Part shown: positions 24,621 to 33,507 of the stretch, piece after piece
Layout: the number at the start of each line of letters is the position of its first letter
Numbering within the stretch: the first letter of the stretch is position 1
The notes under the pieces: model-generated
What the model was told of the DNA's origin: nothing
Seen by the model: the letters and a program-made list of their open reading frames with translations, nothing else
Database searches by the model: none
Position numbers and translations under genes: made by a program
From: Carposina sasakii
Taxonomy: Eukaryota; Arthropoda; Insecta; Lepidoptera; Carposinidae
DNA: 64,000 nucleotides
Reading direction: 5' to 3'
Assembly (NCBI GenBank): GCA_014607495.2
Contig: CP053149.1
Coordinates: forward strand, 186,001 to 250,000

Positions 24621-24831
24621 TAATAGATTATTAAAAATAATTTAGGCTGTACTTTTCAAAATAATGCCTAAATAAAATTTTTTATCACCATTAACTTCGT
24701 ACTAAAAATATAGTAAATAATTTATAATATTAGACAAAGCTAAGTGCTTTTAGGGCACCTTTATTAAAGTTGTAAATTTGAATTTAAAATATACACTTTC
24801 ACAATAACAATAAATTTGACGCCGGTCCGTG

Positions 24832-24890
24832 ATCCCACAGGCCGGGCCCGACCGGCCCGGCGCGGTCCCCCGGGACCGATCGTCTTCACT
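24832..24890. other. Very GC-rich palindromic island
   Basis: Contains GGCCGGGCCCGACCGGCCCG followed by GGTCCCCCGGGACCGATCG, with nested inverted repeats, in an AT-rich neighbourhood. On the minus strand an AG precedes it and a weak GT follows 50 bases later. A 50-base exon (3n+2) would formally bridge the last secure exon to the 7923-8078 candidate. However, the splice sites are poor and the encoded Gly/Pro/Arg peptide is not diagnostic. Confidence 0.2.
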
Positions 24891-25210
24891 ACCAAATTGA
24901 GTTACACTAAGTGATTTAGAAAGAAAACTTGTTACACAACTATTACACCGGGCGAAAGATGGCGCTTTGCTACAGTTGAAGACTGAAATATTCCAAAAAA
25001 CATTAGAAGATCCAGAGCTGAATTTATAATGTCAATGTAGGTATTATGTAATTTAAAATTCAAAGATATTCTAAATGGTAAGCAAGACGTGGTAAAACGT
25101 GTCTGTGAGGGGTATTGAAATTTTATGTCCACCCCTGCGACAACCATTGATCCATTTTATTCGTTCATCAGCAGAGATCCGAACTACCTCGTGTATGATG
25201 CCACCTGAAT

Positions 25211-25252
25211 ACATAGGTGTAGACACCTATGTATCTAGATGGGTCTAGACCC
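25211..25252. repeat. Two adjacent palindromes
   Basis: ACATAGGTG (25211-25219) pairs with CACCTATGT (25224-25232) across a TAGA loop. Eight bases later is the perfect 12-bp palindrome GGGTCTAGACCC (25241-25252). They may be binding sites for a dimeric factor or chance. Confidence 0.5.
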
Positions 25253-26164
25253 GCATGTGCTACTAACGAAAACTAAACGAATGAGGGATTTTCTGACAAC
25301 TATAATATTAAAAGTTAAAAAATAGTGCAAATCCCCTGGATAGATGGCGTGAGCGCATCACTATCCCGAAATTCTGTTTTGTCATTGTACATGTACAGGG
25401 GAAGGTGAAGGGGGGAGCAGCTAGGGAGGGTGATGTGCTCACGGCATCTGTTTTTGACAGTTATTTTAACTTGTCAGAAAATCCTTGTCAACTTTATTTT
25501 ATTTTCTAACAAGGTAGGTACACAATACGAATAATATTTCAGAATATAAAAAAGGCGATGTAATATAAAATTTGAACCGTGCGAGAGTTGACTTGAATAT
25601 AATCGGGTATAGGTTGATTATCAGTAAGCTCAGCTGATGGGCCGTGAAGTGCACTGACCTGGCCACGAAGGGCATCGATTTGGAAGAACCTACATAATAC
25701 TAATAATATTAGGAGATGTTTAAGAAATTTCAAAAACCTTTTTTTGACTCTGACGCGAAAAACTGGCGGTTGTTATGTGTTTGACCGGTTTGTGTAGGTA
25801 TGTGTATCTTTGGTGTAATAGCGGTAAAACAGCTTTGAAATGGGGCTTTTTATTCGAAACGTACTAACTACATCATTAATTACATCTTGCTTAGATGAAT
25901 TACATCTTGTTTAGTAATTTTATAATAGAATTTTTCTATTTTATTTTTAAATTCTAAAGGCATATTATGTATCTACCTATTCGGCAGGGCCTAACTTTAG
26001 TAGGAATACTACACGAATATAACGCAAGCTAAATGAGCCATACCTGCTATTGGATAAACCGGAATACTTACAAATGGTTACTTGGTGACAATCAACCACC
26101 CACTCTGATACTGCATCACAGCTAAACACTGGTTACTCTCCTACTTAACCGACAAAGCACTGAC

Positions 26165-26319
26165 CTGTCCTCTTCTCCGGGTCCCTGAACAGCAGGTCGT
26201 CTAGCCTTGCGGGCGGCGAGCGGCCCTTGCTGTTGACGGCCAGCGCCACCAGCCGGAACCGCACGTCCCACTCGAGCCCGCGCACCGTCCACACCGGCTC
26301 CTCGGACGATAGGTTCACT
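26165..26319 (-). CDS. Sidestep-family Ig-superfamily protein, exon 5 of those in view (second half of FN3 domain)
   Basis: This 155-bp exon has acceptor TTCCCATTGCAG and donor GGTCAGTG. It begins with one base that completes an arginine codon split with exon 32413-32556, then reads 51 codons, and ends one base into the next codon. It encodes the last strands of a fibronectin type III domain. The motif VWTVRGLEWDVRFRLVALAV at residues 9-28 is followed by NSKGRSPP at 29-36, the expected F-G region, then a linker RDPEKRT leading toward the membrane. NLS at residues 2-4 is an N-glycosylation sequon. In the Sidestep family this position is just outside the transmembrane segment. GC content far exceeds the flanking introns. 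The next exon could not be identified with certainty. Confidence 0.9.
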
Positions 26320-26432
26320 CTGCAATGGGAAGTGTTAAGAAACAGCTTTGAAATGTGCACGTCGATAGGTCAAGAATTTTCGATAGCTCTCTGAGGGGGG
26401 TATATCTAGAGCTATCCCTGTCCCTTTATTAG

Positions 26433-26466
26433 CTTTCACAGTTTATAAGATTATAAACTGTGAAAG
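26433..26466. repeat. Perfect 16-bp hairpin with 2-nt loop
   Basis: CTTTCACAGTTTATAA (26433-26448) and its exact reverse complement (26451-26466) are separated by GA. GTCCC and GGGAC flank it with a small offset. It lies in the intron just upstream (transcriptionally) of the FN3 exon 26165-26319, about 110 bases from the acceptor. Confidence 0.7.
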
Positions 26467-26540
26467 GGACACTCATACAACTAAGGTAGTTTCTTTACCG
26501 TTTTTTTATCAATGATGGTACAGAATCCTAAGCGCAAATT

Positions 26541-26800
26541 CTTCTATGTTGCTCTGGGAGTGAAAAAAAAGTATAATACTACAGCTGCTTCTCTTCCCGG
26601 GCATACTGTATAAGTCAGTAGAGGGACAAGAGGGTCTTGGTGTTTTGTAGGCGATGGGCTGACCACCTGGCACTACTAATCGAACTTGTACATCTCAACT
26701 ATGCCCTCAAAATTGGTCAGCAGTGGCACCATGTGGTTCTATCGGCCCTTGGTACTCTGCCTACCCCGTAAGGGATAAAGGCGTGATTAGTATGTATGTA
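26541..26800 (-). mobile_element. Interspersed repeat family C with imperfect 18-bp flanking duplication
   Basis: The copy runs from TCTATGTTGCTCTGGGAGTG to the GTGATTAGTATGTATGTA tail. It is bordered by AATCCTAAGCGCAAATTC (26524-26541) and AATCCTGAGCGCGAATCT (26804-26821), which look like an 18-bp target duplication with three mismatches. That length and the microsatellite tail suggest retroposition of a SINE-like element. It lies in the intron between the two FN3 exons. Confidence 0.7.
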
Positions 26801-26929
26801 CGTAATCCTGAGCGCGAATCTAACTCGGACTTGTCCGGTTTATACTTTTTATATCCTACCGGTACATAATTAATACACATTTAGTTGTTTGCGCTACCAA
26901 TATAACATTGATTAATTGATTAATATATA

Positions 26930-27164
26930 TTAATATTCACACACTACACAACACATTAACCTAGTCCCACATTAAGATCCCTAAGGTCTTGTGTCGTGGG
27001 TACTAAGCAACGGTATATAAATACATAGATAAGTATAAAAACATCGATGACTCGGAAACAAACCTCGATATTCATCATATCAATGTTTGCACCTACCGGG
27101 ATTCGAACCCAGGACCTATGGCGTCGCAGGCAGAGTCACTACCCACTAGACCAATCGGCCGTCA
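26930..27164 (-). mobile_element. tRNA-derived SINE, family B, near full length
   Basis: The minus strand carries the head TGACGGCCGATTGGTCTAG, then the B box GGTTCGAATCCCGG at about 27095-27110, then CACAAGACCTTAGGGATC and a GTGTGTGAATATTA tail. It matches the 3703-3945 copy closely. The 72-codon plus-strand frame here is a chance reading of the SINE. Confidence 0.8.
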
Positions 27165-27289
27165 TGCAGTTAACAACGTATAACATGCAGTTATACATTG
27201 CGTTACATCGTATAAGATTTGCAAGTGCACGAGGACGTGCTACGTGTGTCGTAGCAGACTCGTAGTCGTCGTAGTCGGCTACAGACTAG

Positions 27290-27425
27290 ATTTCTTGTTT
27301 TATTATTATGAGTTACTAGCGGTCGCCCACGACTTAGTCTACGTAAACTTTATTTTGTTTACCGCTCCCGTGGAAATTTCGGAAAATCATTTCTTAGTTG
27401 ACCGTCACGTTCCTAATATCACGAT
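27290..27425 (-). mobile_element. Helitron-like debris
   Basis: The plus strand shows ACTAGCGGTCGCCCACGACT, TAGTCTACGTAAACTTTATT and CCGCTCCCGTGGAAATTTCG. These are reversed counterparts of the GAAGTCGTGGGCGACC-type Helitron 3' regions common in Lepidoptera. Decayed. Confidence 0.45.
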
Positions 27426-28014
27426 TTAATAGTTTTGACTGGGCGTTGATGAATCAGGATAATTATGTTATTTTAGGTAATAGATTAAAAAAAATTACAG
27501 TACATACAAGATGTAAATGTAATAAAATATTCCATAACATAAGAATATAAATATAGCTGTCAAATATAAAAATAAAACAAGTTTAGTTTCCTTCTCAAAT
27601 ATTTTTAATGTAAATCTATCTTAACTTAATTAATTCGCAACTTATTATTTATTTATCCTTTTTATATCTAAATATAAATAACAGAAAATCGCGTTTCCTA
27701 TTTAATCATCACTAAAAATATTTGTCGCTAAATAGGGAAAGTAGCTCTGTATAATTTATTTTTGTATACTCATTATTTTTAAATGGCACCACTCAAAGGG
27801 TAGTTCATTACCGATTCCGGGGGCGGGATACAGCTCAATTTTCGAAATGACGTAAAATATTCAGTTACTTTACAAAAGTCGTCGGCAACTCGACGTTTTT
27901 ATACGCACCCATGGTTTTTTAGCGACGTTTAGACACGTCACAACTGTGTAATTGTTCTAAAGTAAGTTAAACCGAGAGTGGAGTTGTGAGTGACGGAACC
28001 ACGCCGCTGATATA

Positions 28015-28399
28015 CAGGGTGTGGGTGACAGCCAGGCAAATACTAAAATGCTGAATAAATACCATTGTGTTGAGTTATACGACAGTCAATTGTATCGAGC
28101 GATCCTGTAACTAATTAAATGGGCTTATTGGTTATTGTATGATACATTGCTGTTTTTTGGATCACTTGTGAACTTTTTTGAGGGAAACTTTTTAAAAGTA
28201 ATCTTTTGGTTAAAATTTAATTTTAAAGTCATTATCTAAGGCCTAATTAAACAAACTAAACTATTTTTTTTCTATAAATATTTAAAAATGTCGGATATTC
28301 CTGCGAAAATTTTCTGTGTAAAAGTCAGAGGCGGAAAGCCTCAGAATCATGGTCTGAAGTCATGGTATCAATATTTGCCTGGTTGTCACAAACACCCTG
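28015..28399. mobile_element. TIR MITE flanked by TATA
   Basis: The left end CAGGGTGTGGGTGACAGCCA and the reversed right end CAGGGTGTTTGTGACAACCA are imperfect inverted repeats of about 30 bp, continuing through GGCAAATA. TATA borders both sides (28011-28014 and 28400-28403), fitting TA-type insertion as in Tc1/mariner-like elements. The 385-bp interior has no transposase. Confidence 0.7.
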
Positions 28400-29023
28400 T
28401 ATAGGTTATGTGATAAAATTCAGTGACAAGTTGCTAGCTCATCACCCGAGAAAACTTCCTTAAGTTCCTTACTCTGTAGATACCCAGCTAATGATGAATA
28501 GGGTCGCGGATTATGACGAATTTCGTTCAATGACCTGACGGTTTCGAGCGTGACAGCAATGTATTTATACACGAGTTTCAAAGATACATAGTGTAAGTGA
28601 CTGATTTTAATGTAACCGAGACGGAAAAACACGTGTACGCCAATGTAATGAGGAAATATACAAACATCTACTTTAAAACCAATTAAAATCGATGCCCATA
28701 TTTATCGAGATGGTAAAATTTATCAGAAAAAGAAAAATTGTTTTTATTCAACTCTGGTTTTCATTTCATATTTGATTCGAAGCTATTTTTGTAAACAAAC
28801 GAAATTATACTAAAATAACATTTTGATTCTACGATATTGATAACTGTAGTTAATTGATTTCCTGGAACGAAAAGACAACAGTGGAAGTATTCAATTACAA
28901 ATGGGGGGGGTGTAATTTATTTTATATTTACATTTACACGAGGCACGTACCTACTAACTATAGAAACATACTTTCAATTTGAGTCAAGTGGCATCTCTTT
29001 TATGATGATACTCCATTTCGTGA

Positions 29024-29049
29024 ACATAGACGTATCTATACGTCTATGT
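29024..29049. repeat. Perfect 12-bp hairpin with 2-nt loop
   Basis: ACATAGACGTAT (29024-29035) and its exact reverse complement (29038-29049) are separated by CT. Its role is unknown. Confidence 0.6.
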
Positions 29050-29429
29050 CATAAAGAATAACTGACAAATAATAATAAACATTAACTGCACATAGAATTA
29101 TAGGTAATTAATTATAATGACCTCATAAATTCTCCTGTATGTATAGGTACTATAAAAATGTTTTAGCAGTGCTCGTAGCAGCAGGGATATATAACCAAAA
29201 ACATCAACAAACTTTGGGTTAGGAATCCTATTCTGTTTGAGTTAAGTGTGTAAATAGCTTGGCTAGAATAAAGGAAGTCGACCTTGAAGTAGATGTAAAT
29301 TGGAGCTGTGATAAATCAATGTTAAAATCACTTGTTTTTTGCCTTCTCTTGATAGTTTTTTTTTTTCGAATAAACGTTGTACCTACTGGTTGTACTTCAC
29401 TATAATACATAAACTTTTCACCATCGGGA

Positions 29430-29640
29430 TACTAGACGCATACTAGCGTATCACCCTTACGTTGTTGATATCCCACCCATCCGCACCAAACGTTATGCCA
29501 ACTCGTTTGTAATGCGAACGGCTAAGAAGTGGAATGCACTTCCTGATGTATTTCCCGTGCACTACAACATTGGTCTCTTCAAAGCTAGAGTGAATAGGCA
29601 CTTTCTAGGTAAACATGTACCACCTTAGGCCGCATCTTGC
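29430..29640 (+). pseudogene. Jockey-type LINE reverse transcriptase, C-terminal remnant
   Basis: The plus-strand frame reads AYHPYVVDIPPIRTKRYANS, then FVMRTAKKWNALPDVFP and NIGLFKARVNRHFLG. This is the characteristic C-terminal tail of Jockey-like ORF2 proteins (RY-SF--R----WN-LP---FP---N---FK), which acts after the reverse-transcriptase fingers and palm. It ends in a stop just after the HFLGKHVPP region. No upstream RT motif is present, so this is a 5'-truncated dead copy in the intron between exons 32413-32556 and 26165-26319. Confidence 0.75.
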
Positions 29641-29759
29641 TTAACATCAGGAACGATGGCGCGCAAATGTTTGCCTAGCTCATTGTAAAAAAAAACTGCC
29701 TCAGGCGGTAACTTGCTACTCTATTACATCCGGTCCGATATGCTAAACGTTATTAAAGG

Positions 29760-29840
29760 ATCTCCTTCTCCATCCTCTATCGTGATCCCGCAGTTTTAGC
29801 TACTTCATCTTGGGGACACAACCGTGTGCAAATATTTATT
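29760..29840 (+). repeat. Interspersed repeat family I, fragment
   Basis: Contains GGATCTCCTTCTCCATCC, GTGATCCCGCAGTTTTAGCT and GGGGACACAACCGTGTG, in the order of the 31010 and 62065 copies. Confidence 0.5.
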
Positions 29841-29844
29841 GCAG

Positions 29845-30305
29845 GTATTCGAGTATCAATAGGTTCTCTATCGTCGTCAGCCTATTGCAGTCCACTGCTG
29901 GACGTAGGCCTCCCCCTGTGTACGCCACATGGCTCGACCTTCCGTTTTTGCCATCCAGTCACTGCCAGCCGTCCTCTTTAAGTCATCGGTCCATCTGGCC
30001 GGAGGGCGCCCAACGCTACGCTTGCCGGGGCGCGGTCTCCATTCGAGAACCCGTTTACTCCACAGTCCATAGGTTCTACGACAGATGTGGCTTGCCCAGT
30101 GCCACTTCAGTCTGCTACATTTCGAGACTATGTCTGTCACTTTGGTCTTCTGCCGGATAATCTCGTTTCGGACTTAGCGAGATTCCGAGCACTGACCTTT
30201 CCATAGCTCTCTGAGTGACATGCAATCGGTGAGCCAGCCCCATCGTCAGGTTCCACGTCTCGGCTCCGTAAGTCAAGATTCTCTATAGCAGGCTATATTT
30301 GAACC
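29845..30305 (-). pseudogene. RTE-type LINE reverse transcriptase, C-terminal remnant
   Basis: On the minus strand two frames give TYGAETWNLTMGLAHRLHV-like and ERSVLGISLS-like sequence (about 30185-30280). Then LKWHWASHICRRTYGLWSKR, VLEWRPRPGKRSVGRPPARW and TDDLKRTAGSDWM follow, ending in VQQWTAIG and a stop at 29877. The GRPPxRWTDDL block is a signature of insect endonuclease-reverse transcriptase LINEs. Frame changes show it is dead. A related copy in the other orientation is at 52375-52745. Confidence 0.85.
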
Positions 30306-30743
30306 ACTTTTCTTAACATACCTCATTTGTTACACCCCGTATAGTATAAATGTTGTTATGCCTCCTCCTTTCCATATCTTCCTCATGATGGAGAGGATCT
30401 CGGGAGGGGCGAGGACAGGCATTGTTTTTATTAATATTGCAGAAGCAATCTGCCGCTCAAGCTGCGCCCTGCGATTGACGTGCGCGGCTTATGACAACGC
30501 ACTCATATATTAAAAGTCGAGCAATATTCTTTCTAATAAGAAGCGGTAGTTTTGCTTTGTGCGTATCTCGTTTTTTGCTTTATTCATTGAACCAGAACGT
30601 TGAACTTTTTGTTTTATGAATACATAGTAATGTAAATTATTCTTTATGATCACGCAATAAGAGGTTTTCGTTCAATTTGTTCCTCACCCTCTTTTGGTTA
30701 TAGGGTTACCTCTAATCCCACGCGATACTTAAACTACTATTTA

Positions 30744-30923
30744 GGCCGAAAACTGGATGTCTGCCATTAGCGATGGCGGCAGCGGGGCGGGAGCGGTACG
30801 ATAAACACATAGATTATTATTGAAGGGAACTGGAGGGCAGCGGCGCGGGGAGCGGCGTCCGAGCAACGAGCCGCACCCGCTCCCGCCGTCGCCCCGCAAA
30901 TCGAAGACATCCAGTTTTCGGCC
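30744..30923. mobile_element. Harbinger-like GC-rich foldback MITE
   Basis: Ends GGCCGAAAACTGGATGTCT and its inverse are exact for about 19 bp. TTA borders both sides (30741-30743 and 30924-30926), the 3-bp duplication typical of PIF/Harbinger elements. The inner arms (GGCAGCGGGGCGGGAGCGG against CCCGCTCCCGCCGTCGCCCC) also pair, so the 180-bp element can fold on itself. It has no ORF and is very GC-rich for the region. Confidence 0.7.
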
Positions 30924-31009
30924 TTAGGGCTAATGAGCGTGACTATGATATGAGTACTTATTAACTCCTATCATTGAATTCGCATTGTGTAATCAATTAT
31001 AATTCAAGG

Positions 31010-31172
31010 GATTTAGGGACAGCCTCTCAGGCGATGAGCTAGCTATGCATCCATCTGACCTTGCTATGCAGACCACGACTGTGGGATCCTTCGCGATACT
31101 GCAGCATAGTAGACCCTTCGCAGTTCTTCTACACCGTTTTGTGAACACAACCGTATATGTATGTATGTATGT
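31010..31172 (+). repeat. Interspersed repeat family I with (ATGT)n tail
   Basis: Contains CTCTCAGGCGATGAGCTAGC, GTGGGATCCTTCGCGATACT, GCAGTTCTTCTACACCG and GTGAACACAACCG, then GTATGTATGTATGTATG. Block order matches other family I copies. The tail suggests a retroposed or microsatellite-seeding element. Confidence 0.5.
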
Positions 31173-31707
31173 ATAATTCAAGGGTATAAACATGGGATAA
31201 CATTTTATTGGAACAGTCCAATCTGTGAGCTGGACAAACGAAGCCACATCTCACTCGTTCTTTATAAAATGACGAATCTTTTTGTTACTAAAATCAACAA
31301 CATCTGATGCTTAATAATATTATAATCTCCAGTTATTTAAGACTAACTTTTACGAAAAAAAAAAATAGAATAATTAATATTAATTGGATGGAAATTTTGA
31401 AAGATGCTTAACTTTGAAACATCTTCGGCCATAATTGCTTAAATTAAATCAGGCCAAATAAAACTATTTGAAAAACTTTCTCGGCTTTCTTGGTAGAAAT
31501 CGAAATAACGGAGGTAACCCAGGGATACGAAAACTTTCGAGTATATTTACCTAAAATTGAAAATAATCCGCTTGTTTTATGTATTTTAGGCAGTGACGTG
31601 AAGATTTTAGGTAAGTAGAAAACTTGGAATTATTTTTAAAGATCAACATAGACAAATACGACCACGAAAGATTTACTATTTAATGAAACAAAAATATATC
31701 TCGGTTC

Positions 31708-31944
31708 TATAAATGAAATTGTATTAGGCGTTCAAACATTCTGTAAACATATGTACCTATAGATTATTTACCTAGTTTTTGATTTCGGACTAGTGCAATG
31801 TATTGTCTTGCATGCCTAGGTGCTCGGGTCTGGTTTCTCGTGGTGATTGTAGTTAGTGCAAGTGCCTGTTTTCGCAGTTATGAGTTATCAGATCCGAGGG
31901 TCAGTGGAGGGTGTAGGGCCCAGTGGTGGGCGCACCCATAGTGA
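31708..31944 (+). mobile_element. Foldback repeat family A, copy A3
   Basis: The 237-bp copy starts TATAAATGAAATTGTATTAG, skips most of the left arm and centre, then continues from TAGTTTTTGATTTCGG through GGGCGCACCCATAGTGA. It is flanked by the exact 12-bp repeat ATATCTCGGTTC (31696-31707 and 31945-31956). It lies in the intron upstream of the 26165-26319 exon. Confidence 0.75.
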
Positions 31945-32412
31945 ATATCTCGGTTCATTAAAACCTTATTGATTGTGGACCTAAAGTCAACCTCGCATGT
32001 CCGTATGTAGGCACGCGGTAGTGTCAAGCCAAGTTTAATATAACAGACTAGGCTCTGGTGCTTACAGCTTAGAATACTCATTCGTAATGACTCAGAAACA
32101 CTTTACATTGGATTAATTGCCGGTCGCTAGATTATTGAATTATATCGGAAAAGCAGCGATAGGCTCACCTCTTATCTAATAGACTAGTTGGTAAATAGTG
32201 AGTGTGTGACTTCTACATTTTTTTAAACCACTATGGTCATGATGAACGTTACTACGTACTTACAGTATGTATAACATAGTTTATTGGCACAGGCGTGATG
32301 CAAGGTCTTATAGCGTATAACTTGTACAGTGTACACCTTGTCTATATATTTTGGGATATTGGGTATGTATAACACCGTTAGTAGACCGTTAAGCTTTCTG
32401 CTTAGCACTGAC

Positions 32413-32556
32413 CTGGGCCTAGTGTCTCTCTCCGTGTAGACTTCGAGCAGGAAGGTCTGCGGCAGGCCGCCGTCGAAGCCCGGTACACACGACACCTCCG
32501 CACTATCCAAAGCGTCTGGTTCCATAGTGTGCAGTTCCGTGGCGCGTGCGGCTTGC
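32413..32556 (-). CDS. Sidestep-family protein, exon 4 of those in view (first half of FN3); carries a one-base frameshift
   Basis: This 144-bp exon has acceptor CGACTATTTGCAG and donor GGTCAGTG. It opens with the Sidestep-type linker GKPHAPRNCTLWNQT in the frame set by exon 32907-33010. From about 32512 onward the conserved continuation LDSAEVSCVPGFDGGLPQTF then LLEVYTERDTRP is read in the next frame. One base is therefore missing near 32510-32516. The exit phase (two bases of Arg) joins exon 26165-26319 only in the shifted frame. If the loss is real, translation stays open to the exon end, then reads one Glu codon and a TGA at the next exon's start, removing the rest of FN3 and the membrane anchor. 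NCT and NQT are sequons. An assembly indel is as likely as a true mutation, since both splice sites and both coding halves are well preserved. Confidence 0.88.
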
Positions 32557-32906
32557 CTGCAAATAGTCGATTAGGGCTAGAAAAGACCAACTCATTGTCA
32601 ATAGCATATTTTCCTTGAAATCATTCTCAATCGAGAAGATAGTATGTAGTTACTAGCACCTAAATAGTACGCTGTTATATGCGTTCTCTGACCTGTTGGT
32701 TTTCTCATCTATACGTTCAACAACATCAAGAAGTTTTATATTGGGCTTTGTAAAATCATCTCATCATTTACCAATGTGTAAATAATAATTAACGGGCCAC
32801 CAGCTACCAAATATGTGCGATTGGCTTCCAAGAAGCTGCTGCTGGGCCAACAGTTTCATGTCATATAGTCAGGTATAGGAAATGCTGCATTAAACAGTGT
32901 CCACAC
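32557..32906 (-). other. Short intron (350 bases)
   Basis: Runs from donor GGTGTGGACA at 32906 to the acceptor ending at 32557. AT-rich, with no repeat recognised. Phase 1 on both sides (G split in Gly). Confidence 0.85.
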
Positions 32907-33010
32907 CTGCAGCCACCATCTGGAAGACGCACGGTGTGAGCTGCGCCCCCACTTCATTGGACGCTGCACATGATAGCGTGCCGTAGTCCAGGTCCGCTAC
33001 CGGGGTGTAC
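32907..33010 (-). CDS. Sidestep-family protein, exon 3 of those in view (end of Ig domain)
   Basis: This 104-bp exon has acceptor TTGTGTACAG and donor GGTGTGG. It completes a Lys codon from exon 33318-33507 and then reads YTPVADLDYGTLSCAASNEV and GAQLTPCVFQMVAA. The D-Y-G-T-L-S-C motif (residues 9-15) supplies the F-strand cysteine that pairs with Cys25 of the previous exon. ASNEVGAQ and PCVFQ are hallmarks of the last Ig domain in Sidestep proteins, directly before the GKP linker to FN3. It ends one base into the Gly of GKP. No stop or odd feature is seen. Confidence 0.93.
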
Positions 33011-33317
33011 CTGTACACAAGAATAACAGATTTCCAATGGTTTGCAGTAATTCTTTTTTCTCTACACTTATATGGGTATCCTACTCTCAGCTATGACCTA
33101 ACTCGCGTCTCCGTTTTGTGGATATATTTGCATTATTATTCTCTGATGGTTAAAAATATACAGAAGTTGGGTTATCCCAGAATATACGTGAGATAATTTA
33201 GAACACATACTTTGAGTACACATAGTTAGTTACGAGTTTGTCTAGTCGGCTCTATACCACCAGTATCAGTGACGGCATCAAGCCCCATCTCATCACATCT
33301 CCATTTGAGCTACTCAC
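33011..33317 (-). other. Short intron (307 bases)
   Basis: From donor GTGAGTAGC at 33317 to acceptor TGTACAG at 33011. A 63-codon plus-strand frame inside has no recognisable features. Confidence 0.85.
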
Positions 33318-33507
33318 TTGAGACTGGACGCACTCCCGTTGCTAGTGTACCGGTCAGCAGCCACGTCGATGGTCTCGCCCGAGTTGTTGAACTTCCACTT
33401 GAAGACCGCGGCGGGGGGGTCGGCGTCCACCTCGCAGACGATCACCACCGACTCCCCCCGCGCCGCCCCCACCACCGATACTCCCCCGCTGCGGCAAGAT
33501 GGCGCGT
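33318..33507 (-). CDS. Sidestep-family protein, exon 2 of those in view (start of Ig domain)
   Basis: This 190-bp exon has acceptor GTTTATTCCCAG and donor AGTGAGTAG. Its first two bases complete Tyr with the last base of exon 48944-49103, giving the family linker VKYAPSC. Then come GESVVIVCEVDADPP (B-strand Cys25), FKWKFNNSGETI (C-strand Trp38, the usual 13 residues from the Cys) and DRYTSNGSASSL. This is the first half of an Ig domain completed by exon 32907-33010. Sequons are NNS at 41-43 and NGS at 57-59. GC content is very high (CCCCCCCGCC runs), so homopolymer errors are possible, but the frame is intact. It ends two bases into a Lys codon. Confidence 0.93.

Larger units (their letters stand above)
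26320..32412 (-). other. Intron between the two FN3 exons (6,093 bases)
   Basis: Bounded by donor GGTCAGTG at 32412 and acceptor CATTGCAG at 26320 on the minus strand. The phases match: two bases of an Arg codon before and one base after. Contents are repeat C, SINE B, Helitron debris, a TATA-flanked MITE, Jockey and RTE LINE tails, a Harbinger-like MITE, family I and family A3. Remaining stretches (27430-28010, 28404-29430, 31173-31690, 31957-32400) show no gene. Confidence 0.8.

Noticed and set aside
27047..27265. Open frame with MFAPTGIRTQDL
   Set aside because: This peptide is a chance reading of the SINE family B B-box region and occurs at every copy (for example 8712).
29810..30160. 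116-codon plus-strand open frame
   Set aside because: It is the complement of the RTE LINE remnant that reads GRPPARWTDDL on the minus strand.
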